Shown: positions 35,547-46,476 of the stretch, piece by piece
Layout of the letters: each line of letters starts with the position of its first letter
Position numbering within the stretch: position 1 is the first letter of the stretch
Notes under the pieces: model-generated
Databases searched by the model: none
Told to the model about the DNA's origin: nothing
The model's input: only the letters and a program-made list of their open reading frames with translations
Program-made: the position numbers and the translations under genes
Source of the DNA: Bacillota bacterium
GTDB taxonomy: Bacteria > Bacillota > Clostridia > Acetivibrionales > DSM-1351
Assembly (NCBI GenBank): GCA_023398105.1
Contig: JAEWST010000005.1
Coordinates: 55,268-119,267, forward strand
DNA: 64,000 nucleotides
Direction of reading: 5' to 3'

Positions 35547-36716
35547 ATGAATAATTTTACTTTTTACAGTCCCACAAAATTTGTCTTTGGCAGCGGTACA
35601 GAATCAGAGTGTAGCTCTCTTGTAAAAGAATTTGGCGGTACAAGAGTATTAATTGTTTATGGCGGCGGTTCGGTAGTTCGTTCTGGACTTTTGGACAGAA
35701 TTAAGCTTTCTCTTTCAGCTGCAGGTATCAATTATCAAGAGCTAGGAGGAATACTACCAAATCCTAAAGATGATAAAGTATATGAAGGAATAGATATCTG
35801 CAGAAAAGAACATGTAGATTTCTTGCTTGCCGTAGGCGGAGGTTCTGCAATTGATACAGCTAAAGCTATTGCCGCTGGTGTTCCTTATACTGGAGACTTT
35901 TGGGACTTTTACAGCGGAAAGGCTGTAGTAGAAAAGGCACTTCCAGTTGCTACTGTTCTTACCATTTCTGCTGCAGGAAGCGAAGGTTCAGGAGATACTG
36001 TTATTACAAAAACTGATGGTATGCTTAAAAGAGGTGCTGGTAGCGATTGCCTACGCCCCGTTTTTTCAATACTAAACCCTCAGCTTACAACAACTCTGCC
36101 TCCCTACCAGACAGCTTGCGGTGCTGCTGACATCATGGCTCATGTTTTTGAGCGATATTTTACTAATACAAAGGATGTTGAAATTACGGACAGGCTTTGT
36201 GAAGCAGTGTTGCTTACCATGATTAACGAAGTACCAAAGGTTATTGAGCATCCTGAGAATTATCAAGCAAGAGCAAATATAATGTGGGCTGGTATGGTTG
36301 CACATAATAATTCCGTGGGAGTTGGAAGAAGTCAGGATTGGAATAGTCATGGAATTGAACATGAACTTTCAGCACTCTACGATTGTGCTCACGGTGCTGG
36401 CCTTGCAGTTATAATGCCTGCATGGATGACTTATGTTAAAAACCATGATATTATGCGTTTTGCCCAAGCAGCTGTAAGGATATGGGGCTGTGAGATGGAT
36501 TTCCAACACCCCGAAAACACTGCCACAGAAGGCATTACAAGGTTCAAGAATTTCTTAAGTTCTATTGGGCTTCCTGTCACCTTCAAGGAACTTGGTGCTA
36601 AAGAAGAAGATATTCCACTTTTGGTGAAAAGCTTTGGCATCGGAGATGGAAAAACTGGAGGCTTTGTACCTCTTGGAAAAGATGATATTGAAGCAATATA
36701 CAGACTAGCACTATAA
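35547..36716 (+). CDS. iron-containing alcohol dehydrogenase (butanol dehydrogenase/YqhD type)
   Basis: A 389-residue group III alcohol dehydrogenase. The NAD(P) domain has the GGGS motif (VGGGSAIDTAKAIAAG at about 93-108). The metal-binding domain supplies aspartate and histidines (ADIMAHVFERYF, HGIEHELSALYDCAHGAGLA). The family reduces aldehydes such as butyraldehyde, or succinate semialdehyde/lactaldehyde. AAGGAGG precedes the ATG. It is divergent from an AraC gene and 11 bp upstream of an epimerase-like gene, so the context suggests a sugar-derived aldehyde or diol rather than solventogenesis. Confidence 0.88.
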   Translation: MNNFTFYSPTKFVFGSGTESECSSLVKEFGGTRVLIVYGGGSVVRSGLLDRIKLSLSAAGINYQELGGILPNPKDDKVYEGIDICRKEHVDFLLAVGGGSAIDTAKAIAAGVPYTGDFWDFYSGKAVVEKALPVATVLTISAAGSEGSGDTVITKTDGMLKRGAGSDCLRPVFSILNPQLTTTLPPYQTACGAADIMAHVFERYFTNTKDVEITDRLCEAVLLTMINEVPKVIEHPENYQARANIMWAGMVAHNNSVGVGRSQDWNSHGIEHELSALYDCAHGAGLAVIMPAWMTYVKNHDIMRFAQAAVRIWGCEMDFQHPENTATEGITRFKNFLSSIGLPVTFKELGAKEEDIPLLVKSFGIGDGKTGGFVPLGKDDIEAIYRLAL

Positions 36717-36727
36717 GGAGGCAAAGC

Positions 36728-37747
36728 ATGAAGATATTACTGATTGGTGGTACTGGTACTATTAGTACTGCAATTTCTGAAAAACTAATTGAAGAAAAAC
36801 ATGAACTTTATCTATTAAATAGAGGCAATAACAATTATGTGCCTCAGGGCTTTCATTCAATCTGTGCTGATATTAATGATGAAGCAGATGTTAAAAAAAA
36901 GCTTTCAGGAATGAAATTTGACTGTGTTGCAGATTTTATAGCCTTTGTACCATCACAGCTTGAAAGGGATTATCGACTTTTCAACGGAAAAATAAATCAG
37001 TTTATTTTCATTAGTTCTGCATCCGCATACCAGAAACCGCTTTCCAATTTCATTATAAATGAAGGAACGCCACTTGCCAATCCTTACTGGGAATATTCAC
37101 GTAACAAGATTGCCTGCGAAGAATATCTAATAAATATGTACCGTGAACAAGGATTTCCAGTAACTATTGTACGCCCAAGCCATACTTACTCTGAAAAATC
37201 AGTTCCCCTTGGAGTTCATGGCAAAAAGGGCAGTTATCAAATTATAAAAAGAATGTTAGATGGTAAGCCTGTTATCATTCATGGAGATGGAACTTCACTT
37301 TGGACAATGACCCATAACCGTGATTTTGCAAAAGCCTTTGTAGGTCTTATTGGGAATATTCATGCAATTGGAGAAGCTGTTCAAATTACTTCAGATGAGA
37401 CCCTTAGCTGGAATCAGATATATAAATCAATTGCCAATGCGCTGGCAGTGGATTTTAAACCATATTATGTACCATCTGATTTCTTGGCAAAGGCAGGAGA
37501 TTTCGATTTTGAAGGAAGTTTGATTGGTGACAAATCTAACAGCGTTGTATTTGATAATAGCAAGCTTAAAAGGCTTGTTCCTGAATTTCAGGCAACAATA
37601 AGGTTTGACACAGGCATCAAAGAATGTGTTAATTATATTATGAGTCACAGCGAATGTCAGCAGGAAGATACTGAATTTGACAAGTGGTGTGACAAAGTAA
37701 TTAATGCCTTAGAAACAGCACTAAACCTAGTAAAAGGAAGCAGTTAG
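36728..37747 (+). CDS. NAD-dependent epimerase/dehydratase family protein
   Basis: A 339-residue extended SDR. The N-terminal nucleotide motif GGTGTIST (residues 7-14) is a variant of GxxGxxG. FISSASAYQKP supplies the serine; the usual YxxxK is present as YSRNK at about 119-123. The C-terminal domain resembles those of mRNA-binding/chloroplast CSP41-like and sugar-reductase groups. It probably acts on a sugar or sugar nucleotide. It starts 11 bp after the dehydrogenase with AAGGAGG, clearly an operon. Confidence 0.8.
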   Translation: MKILLIGGTGTISTAISEKLIEEKHELYLLNRGNNNYVPQGFHSICADINDEADVKKKLSGMKFDCVADFIAFVPSQLERDYRLFNGKINQFIFISSASAYQKPLSNFIINEGTPLANPYWEYSRNKIACEEYLINMYREQGFPVTIVRPSHTYSEKSVPLGVHGKKGSYQIIKRMLDGKPVIIHGDGTSLWTMTHNRDFAKAFVGLIGNIHAIGEAVQITSDETLSWNQIYKSIANALAVDFKPYYVPSDFLAKAGDFDFEGSLIGDKSNSVVFDNSKLKRLVPEFQATIRFDTGIKECVNYIMSHSECQQEDTEFDKWCDKVINALETALNLVKGSS

Positions 37748-37990
37748 TACTTAATAAAACGTGTGCAAAGTGCTATACAGGTTGCTCCTCTGTTAACAAG
37801 AGGTTTTTCACAATACGCTTTTCAAACTTTTGCACCTAGGTAGGTGTGGGATGTTATCAGCTCAAAAACCAACTTTGACAAGCTAGTAAAATTTTGAGCA
37901 GTAAAAGAATATGCGTACTTTTACAAATGAGAATTTTCCACTATTACTTTCACCATAATTATTTGTCCAAATTGGGCGTTGGAGGTAAAC

Positions 37991-38725
37991 ATGATAGATG
38001 TAAAAGGAAAATGGGCGCTTATCACAGGAGCTTCTAGAGGAATCGGATACCTGACAGCGCTGTTTATGGCCTCAAAGGGCTGTAATCTAATTCTTCATGC
38101 AAGAAAAAAAGAAATATTAGAAAGATTAGCTAAAAAGGTTGAACTCTTTGGGGTAAAATGCTATACCATGGAAGCTGAATTATCTGATCCCGACTCGATT
38201 AGAGCAATGCTGCAAAAAATTGATGAAACAGGTATTCAGGTAGATATTGTTCTTAATAATGCAGGTCTTCAAGTAACTTATAGAACAGACTACTTTGAAA
38301 CACCATCTGAAGACTATGACTTAAGTTTCCGTGTTAATACTACTGCACCAATGATTATCTGCTATCATTTTATGCCGAAAATGATTGAACGTGGTTTTGG
38401 CCGTATTGTGAATACAAGCAGCGGGATTAACGGCGAACCTCAGCAGGGACCTTATTCAGCATCAAAAGCAGCACTGGACAAAGTAACCAAAGACTTGGCA
38501 CTAACAGTTGAAGGCACAGATGTAATGATTAATCTTGCTGATCCTGGCTGGTGTCGTACAGATTTGGGAGGACCAAATGCACCAAATAGTGCAGAAAGCA
38601 CTATTCCTGGAATATGTGTAGGCGTATTTCTGGATGATAAAAAAAGTGGTCGTTGGCTCAGTGCACAGGATTATAGTGGCTTAACAATAGATGCCGCTGT
38701 TGCTAAAGCCATGAAAATAACCTGA
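37991..38725 (+). CDS. short-chain dehydrogenase/reductase
   Basis: A 244-residue classical SDR. TGxxxGIG is TGASRGIG at about 12-19, NNAG is at LNNAGLQ, the active-site serine lies in NTSSGINGE and YxxxK in YSASKAAL. The C-terminal LADPGWCRTDLGG is common in the family. The reaction is NAD(P)-dependent oxidation or reduction of an alcohol/ketone; the substrate is unknown. ATG 37991 lies five bases after GGAGG; an in-frame TTG at 37979 is upstream of it. The 240-bp gap before it holds a hairpin (AGCTCAAAA / ATTTTGAGC at 37857-37900) similar to family A palindromes, so it is probably its own unit. Confidence 0.85.
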   Translation: MIDVKGKWALITGASRGIGYLTALFMASKGCNLILHARKKEILERLAKKVELFGVKCYTMEAELSDPDSIRAMLQKIDETGIQVDIVLNNAGLQVTYRTDYFETPSEDYDLSFRVNTTAPMIICYHFMPKMIERGFGRIVNTSSGINGEPQQGPYSASKAALDKVTKDLALTVEGTDVMINLADPGWCRTDLGGPNAPNSAESTIPGICVGVFLDDKKSGRWLSAQDYSGLTIDAAVAKAMKIT

Positions 38726-38896
38726 TTTGCTTTATGCTTACTAAAAAATAGAGCCTTGAAGTATATATAAGGCTTGGCTAATAGGTTTTATTAATTGAAA
38801 TACTCTTGCTTAAGAAAAATGTTTCTGATTCTATAAGATGCTAAATTGTAGTGGCTGTAGTAAATGATTACATTAAAATACAACTTTACTATAAGT

Positions 38897-38938
38897 AAAA
38901 GGTCAACAACTGCACTAATGTGCAGTTGTTGACCTTTT
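38897..38938. terminator. bidirectional terminator between SDR and SGNH-dockerin genes
   Basis: A perfect 19-bp stem (AAAAGGTCAACAACTGCAC and its complement) with a TAAT loop, flanked by A and T runs. It serves two convergent genes. The rest of the 385-bp gap shows no gene. Confidence 0.9.
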
Positions 38939-39111
38939 ATATAATTTATGCTCCTCAACACACTCGGCTTTTCCTGTCATTCTTTTATATATCTTTTACA
39001 ATTAACAGGATAGCCGTTAATAACATATTTCTTCTTAATCAATATACTTAATGTTTTAACATTCTATTTGGGGGAAAATCTTAAAACAAGTAATTTTGAC
39101 TATAAATAATA

Positions 39112-40023
39112 TTAATTACTAGGAAGTGTTGTAACAGATCCCAGTAAGTACTTCTTCATAATTGCGAAGTCAATAGCATCTACTGCATTATCAACATTTA
39201 AATCTAAAACTTTATTATATGTGCTCTGTGCATTCATTAAATGCTGCTTTAATGCTGCAAAATCCAATGAATCAACATTTCCATCTTTATTAGCGTCACC
39301 TAACTTATCTTCTGGATCTGGAGTTGTTCCTACATCAAAGAATTTAACTTTTTGCATTTCTGCGAAGCAAGCATCAGCTGCTGCATAACTACCAGCCTGA
39401 GTAGGGTGTATACCATCATTCATTATGTATTGTCCATATTTTCCTTCAAAAGTAGGTCTTAAATCAAAGAAAAATCCTTTTGGTGACGTTGAACTAAGTA
39501 CTGTAGATTGAATCAAAGGTCTTAATTTATTAAGGTTAGGATTTAACATACCAGCCATACCTCCCTGTGCATCAGGGTAGAACATATAAAATACTTTAAT
39601 TACTCCATCAGTTTGCATTTGTTTAATTAATGTTTTGAAAGCATTTGAAGCTCCGTCAACGCTGCCCATCATACAGTCGTTTCCGCCACCATCCATAATA
39701 ACATACTTTACTGCACCTGATCTTACACCATTTGCGAACTGCTGAGGAATAGTAGGTGATGTTCCTCCGTTGAGTAAAGTTCCACTTACAGAATTGTCAC
39801 GGAAACTATCATTTGCAGCAATGATTCCTGCTTTTCTTGCATTTTCTGTCAATCTCTTTGTTATGTCATGTGACAATGCGATAAATGAGTCTCCAATTAC
39901 GAGAACCTCACTTCCCTTGATTTGCTCTGCAGCAGATACTTGAACAGGTGCAATAACTCCAATAGTTAAAGCACTTACGATTGCTACTGCTACAATCTTA
40001 CCTAGCATGTTTTTCAATTTCAT
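39112..40023 (-). CDS. secreted SGNH/GDSL hydrolase with C-terminal type I dockerin (probable carbohydrate esterase)
   Basis: A 303-residue cellulosomal protein. Residues 1-32 are a signal peptide ([14 protein letters not shown], cut near VSA-AEQ). The SGNH domain has VIGDSFIAL (nucleophile Ser), the N block DGGGNDC and the C-terminal DGIHPTQAG with the catalytic Asp/His. The dockerin covers about the last 65 residues, with two calcium loops ([19 protein letters not shown] and [17 protein letters not shown]) for cohesin binding on the scaffoldin. It probably deacetylates hemicellulose. ATG 40023 follows GGGGAG; the frame extends upstream without signal-peptide sense. Confidence 0.9.
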   Translation of the reverse strand: MKLKNMLGKIVAVAIVSALTIGVIAPVQVSAAEQIKGSEVLVIGDSFIALSHDITKRLTENARKAGIIAANDSFRDNSVSGTLLNGGTSPTIPQQFANGVRSGAVKYVIMDGGGNDCMMGSVDGASNAFKTLIKQMQTDGVIKVFYMFYPDAQGGMAGMLNPNLNKLRPLIQSTVLSSTSPKGFFFDLRPTFEGKYGQYIMNDGIHPTQAGSYAAADACFAEMQKVKFFDVGTTPDPEDKLGDANKDGNVDSLDFAALKQHLMNAQSTYNKVLDLNVDNAVDAIDFAIMKKYLLGSVTTLPSN

Positions 40024-40150
40024 TACATCTCTCCCCTTCGTAAATAAATTTTGAAAAATAGATCTTCTTTCTCTATGTATAATATTAACATGACATATTA
40101 GTACTAATCTTGACATTTCGGGTGGGATTTTTTGATATAAATAGTTATTT

Positions 40151-41278
40151 TTACTTTGCCATATTATTAAAATTATATTTCTGTTTTTCTTTTCTATACT
40201 TAAGTGGTGACTTACCTACTTCCCTTTTAAAGCTATGAGAAAAATAATCTGAGCTACTATACCCTGATAAAGCTGCTACTTCCTCAATCTTTATGTTTGT
40301 ATCTGCCAAATACTTTTTTGCCTTGTCCAGCTTTATAGAAGCAATTATTTCGCTGAAGGTTTTACCAGTGACTTCACTTAGACATTTTCCAAGATACGAC
40401 CGTTCATAATGAAATTCCTGTGCCAATTGCTCTAAAGTCAATGAATCACAGTTATTCTGAATATACTTATACACCATAGGAAAAATGTCGTAAAAAGGCT
40501 TTTTCTTCAAAGGCATAACAGGAGATGAGTAGCTTTCTATCCCCCTTATTAGGTATGTACACAGAATTTGAATATAATTGCAAAAAATGTCCTCAGAATA
40601 TTTATCTCCTGATATAAACTCATGAAATAGATGCTGAAAAATAAATCGCATATCTCTGTCATCGGAAACAGTGCATATTAGATAATTTTCCTCACAATTA
40701 TCAAAGCTTTTATGTAAAAAATTTGATAATACACTATTATGCTTTAATAAGTCAAAAAAAACTTTCTGAAACAAACTTGGATCTATTGTCACCATTAGTA
40801 TTACATCATCATCTGTATGGTAAGAGCAGTATTTTCTATTTGGCAAAGTTAAAAACAAATGTTTTTCCTTTATTTCATATTCCTCATCATCTATTTTCAA
40901 TTTCATACTACCTCTTAAAACATAAGTAATAGCATATACATTTCCTGTATAATATTTTTCTGAACGATAGCAACTTTCTCTGAAAACCATTGCAGTAAAC
41001 TGCATTGGCACATGATATGTATTTTTTTTTGTTTCTGGCGGCAACAAATAGGTGATATTAACAGGAATTTCATCAATAAGACGACATAATTCATCTATAT
41101 CTTCAAGATTCCAATCTAAAAATTGAGGCAGTGGAAAATATTCAGTACATCTGCCGCTCTCCTTTAAAAGAAAAACCGCCTCATATAAGCTAATCTCACG
41201 TTGCTTTTCGTCAACATATTGTTTAATTATTTGGTCGATGTCTCCGATTTTTACATATTCACAGCCATCATTTTCCAT
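40151..41278 (-). CDS. AraC family transcriptional regulator
   Basis: A 375-residue regulator with an unusual long N-terminal part. Residues ~1-90 are of unknown type, ~100-190 form a cupin-like sensor ([22 protein letters not shown], seen at about 125-146), and the last 100 carry the two AraC helix-turn-helices ([21 protein letters not shown] and [20 protein letters not shown]). It lies between the SGNH-dockerin and GH62-dockerin genes on the same strand, so it is a candidate local regulator of these xylan-active genes. The ribosome site is weak (GGGGACATTTT before the ATG). Confidence 0.85.
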   Translation of the reverse strand: MENDGCEYVKIGDIDQIIKQYVDEKQREISLYEAVFLLKESGRCTEYFPLPQFLDWNLEDIDELCRLIDEIPVNITYLLPPETKKNTYHVPMQFTAMVFRESCYRSEKYYTGNVYAITYVLRGSMKLKIDDEEYEIKEKHLFLTLPNRKYCSYHTDDDVILMVTIDPSLFQKVFFDLLKHNSVLSNFLHKSFDNCEENYLICTVSDDRDMRFIFQHLFHEFISGDKYSEDIFCNYIQILCTYLIRGIESYSSPVMPLKKKPFYDIFPMVYKYIQNNCDSLTLEQLAQEFHYERSYLGKCLSEVTGKTFSEIIASIKLDKAKKYLADTNIKIEEVAALSGYSSSDYFSHSFKREVGKSPLKYRKEKQKYNFNNMAK

Positions 41279-41528
41279 AAAATGTCCCCTTGCATATAAT
41301 AGTTATTGATTTTACCATAAATGCTAATAGCTTTCTCTTTCTCTTGGGCATATTCTTGCATCCTATGCAATATCAATTCTATCCCACCAAAGCACTTGAT
41401 TTCAGTGGGACAGAATCGGTATTGTTTATTGTGGGGAAATATAAATTACTTACTCAACTTTCCCAGTTGAATTATAGGTGTTTAACTTACTCAATACAAA
41501 GTTGAGTTATTTACTGTAAAACTTAATA

Positions 41529-43148
41529 TTATCCTGGAAATTCAGTTATAGCACCTAACAAATATTGCTTCATAAGAGCAATATCAATTGCATCAATTGT
41601 TCCGCTTTTGTCTAAATCAGCCAATCCTTTACAATCATCTTGAATTGCCTCCACCCCTAAAAGGTGCTTCTTTATAATCATCAAATCTATAGCATCTATT
41701 GACAAATCTCCGTTAATATCCCCTAGTCTTCCCTGTGGAATAATTTTGGTATCAAATCTAAAAGAATTAACATTAAATAGGTAATCGCTACCTCCTGTAA
41801 ACTTCAGATATAAGTCATGCTTTCCGCTGACACCGCTAACACTACAGGTTGCATCGGTATATGTCTGCCAATCACCAGTTCCTTCTACTGCACAAGTTCC
41901 TATCAAAGTACCAGTAATACTGTCAAGTCGTAGCTCAATATTACCTCCCTCAGTTGCACTGGCAACTCTAGCAGTAAAAATTGCTGCATCGTTTCCGAAA
42001 TCAACACTCTTATAAACGGAATAGTCACCATCTTGTATAAATCCAATATCCTGTCCGCCTTCAGAGCATGTTTCTGCTTCTATTCCTGACATTTCATCAA
42101 ATTTCTCAGCTTCAATTAAATCAAACGCAGACTTTGGAGTTACTTCCACAGGAACATCAGGACCAGTTCCGTTATAGTTTCTGATAAGACCCAAATCCCA
42201 TATAATCTTCTGGTATTCTGGAGACATATCTGTTGTTCCTTGTATTAGGAAGTCAACCTTGTTTATATCATTAATTTCCAATTTCTGATTGTACCCTGCA
42301 CGAATGAGTTCCCCATGAGAAACATTGGTTGTCCACTTATCCGCATTGTACTTGGTGATATTACCACGCCATGCCCATTTCTCAGCTACTTTAGTCCATG
42401 GACCACCTGCGTTTGACGATGTCCACAGCTCATAATACCTGCCGTCCTTCATATCCTCAATTAGCAAATAGTATTTGCCATCCGCAAGGGATTTATATAT
42501 TTCTGCACCTTCGAAGGTATCTTTTATTGATACTGTAGGAGCACTCCAGCCCTTTGGGAAGTTTGCAAGAGTGGTTTTTCTAAGATACAGATTGTGTGAG
42601 CCGTCACTTGGAGTATTGTACATGTATGCATATTCATCATCACAAATAATATAGTAATCCCATCCCATATTTCCAGATATTCCAAAGGATTTAGGTCCTG
42701 ACCATGAATTAGGATCTGCTATATTTGTTGTTGTGGCATATGCTGCTCCATGGGTTCCATCCTGATATACAAGATACCACAATTTCTGTGGCTCATAATA
42801 GAACACCTCTGGTGCACAGAAATAGCTTTCTCCGATTTTACTCATATAAGTACGAGAAGCAGTTTTTAGACCAGATATTGTACTTGCCGATGTATAAAGC
42901 ATCTGCCATCCGCCGCTTTGATTAGCTCCTGTATAAAAAACATGATATTTACCATCATAATAAACTATAGTCGGATCCTTTGCCCCGTAATAATCGTAGG
43001 GTTTTGCCTGTCCATGAAATATTACTCTTTCATCCAAACTCCATGAAGGATTTGCATTTGGTGCTGCATATATAGCAGAACCAAATAGTAATAAAAATAC
43101 AAAAGCCATAGTAGTAATAACATTAAAACGCTTTCTTAAGATATTCAT
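41529..43148 (-). CDS. GH62 alpha-L-arabinofuranosidase with CBM6 and dockerin
   Basis: A 539-residue cellulosomal enzyme: signal peptide (1-28, ending IYAA), a GH62 five-bladed propeller at about 30-320 (RVIFHGQAKPYDYYGAKDPTIVYYDGKYHVFYTG, located at 43-76, and GWDYYIICDD and YELWTSSNAGGPW further on), CBM6 at about 340-465 (EAEKFDEMSGIE... GGSDYLFNVNSFRF) and a dockerin at the end. GH62 enzymes release arabinose from arabinoxylan; CBM6 binds xylan. Loops GDINGDLSIDAIDLMIIKK and ADLDKSGTIDAIDIALMKQ bind calcium. AAAGGAGAG precedes the ATG. It matches the architecture of xyl-doc cluster enzymes in R. cellulolyticum. Confidence 0.9.
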   Translation of the reverse strand: MNILRKRFNVITTMAFVFLLLFGSAIYAAPNANPSWSLDERVIFHGQAKPYDYYGAKDPTIVYYDGKYHVFYTGANQSGGWQMLYTSASTISGLKTASRTYMSKIGESYFCAPEVFYYEPQKLWYLVYQDGTHGAAYATTTNIADPNSWSGPKSFGISGNMGWDYYIICDDEYAYMYNTPSDGSHNLYLRKTTLANFPKGWSAPTVSIKDTFEGAEIYKSLADGKYYLLIEDMKDGRYYELWTSSNAGGPWTKVAEKWAWRGNITKYNADKWTTNVSHGELIRAGYNQKLEINDINKVDFLIQGTTDMSPEYQKIIWDLGLIRNYNGTGPDVPVEVTPKSAFDLIEAEKFDEMSGIEAETCSEGGQDIGFIQDGDYSVYKSVDFGNDAAIFTARVASATEGGNIELRLDSITGTLIGTCAVEGTGDWQTYTDATCSVSGVSGKHDLYLKFTGGSDYLFNVNSFRFDTKIIPQGRLGDINGDLSIDAIDLMIIKKHLLGVEAIQDDCKGLADLDKSGTIDAIDIALMKQYLLGAITEFPG

Positions 43149-43439
43149 ATTTTATCTCTCCTTTCAAGAATTAATCAACTCAGTAAGACTAAGTTTTAAA
43201 GCCCGATAGAAAATATCTTGCTAATATTCTATTGTGTTAGTGCAGATTACTTTTTTAAAACGACTTTGAACTCAGATATGAAATGTCTTGCACACAATAA
43301 TAGATTTTACCATTTAGGATATTGAAATAAAATGCACATCCCAAATGGTAATATTTTGAAATAATTATCTTGCGATATCTTCATAATAAAGCTTTGATTA
43401 GTTATTATTCACTATAAAGCAAGCATTATTTGGTAATAC

Positions 43440-44525
<1,086 letters not shown>

Positions 44526-44639
44526 TCAATAATTTTTTTGTGGAATAATGCTAAAAAAACGTATTTTTCCAGCCATACACTTATATTATAAAAAGAGTAT
44601 TTACATATTTACACGCACAACTTTTTACTTTATTATCAT

Positions 44640-46343
44640 TTATTTACCTCTTTTATTATTTACTTCCTTTGTTATAGCTTCTCCGCCCATTTTATTCCAA
44701 TTTTCTACAAATACATCAAATCTATCTATTGGTGCAGCACCCATAATAATTTTTATAAATTCTTCTTTTTCATACTCATGTAAAACTTCTTTTTTCTCAG
44801 CCATAGTTTTAGTAGGAAAACCAGCGAACCCTTCATATATAAGTATATTGTCTTCCTGATACTTTTTCAAAATACTAAACACACCCTTTACACCATAAAT
44901 TTTATCCCATCCCCACTGCAATTTGTCACCTTTAGAGTAAGCCTCAATATTTGACTGTATAATTTTGGGTTCTCCTTCAAGTATAGAAAAATTATTATTC
45001 TGACGTGCCTTTTCAAGCTCCATATAAGCAGTAAGGTTTTTGTATTGAGGATGAGGCGTTACTGGAGAATACTTCCACACGCCAAGATTATTATTTTCCA
45101 CAGGCATGTAGTACTTGTCAAATTCATTTGTTTTTCCCCATGTTTTCTCTAAAAACAAATTTATCATTTTTACCACAGCTTCGGGGTTACTATAGCCTTT
45201 TCTAACTGCAAAGTATAAATTAGTTCTGAATTTCAGCGGAACCATAACCTGTCTTCCATCTGCTGAAACTAGAGAGTAGCTCGTCCAATCGGCATTATTA
45301 TCATTGTTAAAATTACTAATAAGAGGATACATAGGATTCCACTGTTCACCGAACTGAATGCCGCACTTTCCTTTTGAAATTTCCTGTGCTACATTTTGGA
45401 TATCCTTTACACTGAATTCCTTATCTATTTGTCCATCCCTATACATTTCAGATAATTTTTCAAGAGCTATTTTGGTCTCAGGCTGTATACTGCCATATAC
45501 AAGCTTTCCAGTTTCATCTTCATGCCAAAAATTAGGGTACGAGTGGTATCCAGCAAAAAAGCCTTCTAATCCCATACATGTATTGTATAAGTATTTCGTT
45601 ATTGCAAGTCCATAGGTATCATCCTTGCCATTACCGTCAGGGTCATTTTTTGTGAATTCATGAGAAATTTGAAGTAGTTCATCCATTGTTTTAGGAGGCT
45701 TAAGTCCAAGATTTTTTAGCCAGTCTGCTCGAAGCCACAAAAATTGAGCACTCTCAATTGAAGAATCGGCATTTGGTAAAGCCATAAGTCTGCCGTCGTT
45801 AGTAGCTGATTCTAGTATTGATTTTCCAGCCTGATTGTAAATACTGTTTGTTAATTGAGATGCGTAGTCATTATAGTATGATGTCATATCCTCAATCATT
45901 CCTGAATCAGAAAGCTGTTTCAGCTGATACGCATTAACAGGCATAACATCAGGAAGATTTCCAGATGCAATAGTAACATTAATTTTTTTATTGTAATCAT
46001 CTTCGTTATATCCGCCCTTAACTGTCCATTTATACTTTATATCAATGCCTAATTGTTCTCTATATAAAGTGAGCCAGCGGTTATTCTCAATTGTTTCTCC
46101 ATGAGTGTCTGGCAATATATTATTTAGTATATCATCATCAACAGCTCTTACAAAAGAAATTTCTATAGTTGGATTGTACTTACCTAAAGGGTCTTTATTA
46201 ACTGTATCTGAAGAGTCAGTTTGCTTAATATTCATTTCCCTGTTTTGAAGAATGTTTTGTCTGCCAAAGATCAACAATAACATAACAAATATTAATATGC
46301 TGACTGCTATAGTTATACCTGATTTGAAATTGTTCATCTTCAT
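44640..46343 (-). CDS. extracellular solute-binding protein, signal-anchored (three-component sensing)
   Basis: A 567-residue family 1 solute-binding protein of the LplA/lipoprotein type (ASGNLPDVMPVNAYQLKQL near residue 125, TMDELLQISHEFTKNDPDGNGKDDTYGLA located around 212-240). It has a hydrophobic N-terminal segment (11-28) but no lipobox cysteine, so it should be anchored by that helix rather than by lipid. No permease genes follow. Instead it sits directly downstream of a YesM-type kinase and its response regulator, the arrangement of the sugar-sensing three-component systems described in R. cellulolyticum. AAGGAGG precedes ATG 46343. A sensory role is inferred from context. Confidence 0.8.
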   Translation of the reverse strand: MKMNNFKSGITIAVSILIFVMLLLIFGRQNILQNREMNIKQTDSSDTVNKDPLGKYNPTIEISFVRAVDDDILNNILPDTHGETIENNRWLTLYREQLGIDIKYKWTVKGGYNEDDYNKKINVTIASGNLPDVMPVNAYQLKQLSDSGMIEDMTSYYNDYASQLTNSIYNQAGKSILESATNDGRLMALPNADSSIESAQFLWLRADWLKNLGLKPPKTMDELLQISHEFTKNDPDGNGKDDTYGLAITKYLYNTCMGLEGFFAGYHSYPNFWHEDETGKLVYGSIQPETKIALEKLSEMYRDGQIDKEFSVKDIQNVAQEISKGKCGIQFGEQWNPMYPLISNFNNDNNADWTSYSLVSADGRQVMVPLKFRTNLYFAVRKGYSNPEAVVKMINLFLEKTWGKTNEFDKYYMPVENNNLGVWKYSPVTPHPQYKNLTAYMELEKARQNNNFSILEGEPKIIQSNIEAYSKGDKLQWGWDKIYGVKGVFSILKKYQEDNILIYEGFAGFPTKTMAEKKEVLHEYEKEEFIKIIMGAAPIDRFDVFVENWNKMGGEAITKEVNNKRGK

Positions 46344-46397
46344 TCACTTTCCTCCTTACTTTTTTATGGAAGAGTTTGATATTTTGCATTTATTTTG

Positions 46398-46452
46398 GTA
46401 GCAAACCACTGATAAGTTTGAATACTAATAAATTATTATGTAGGAAATTTGA
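46398..46452. repeat. family B right-end copy
   Basis: GCAAACCACTGATAAGTTTG followed by an AT-rich core and GTAGGAAATTTGAGT, lying between the response regulator and solute-binding protein genes. Confidence 0.45.
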
Positions 46453-46476
46453 GTCACTTACACGACTTTCTTCCTT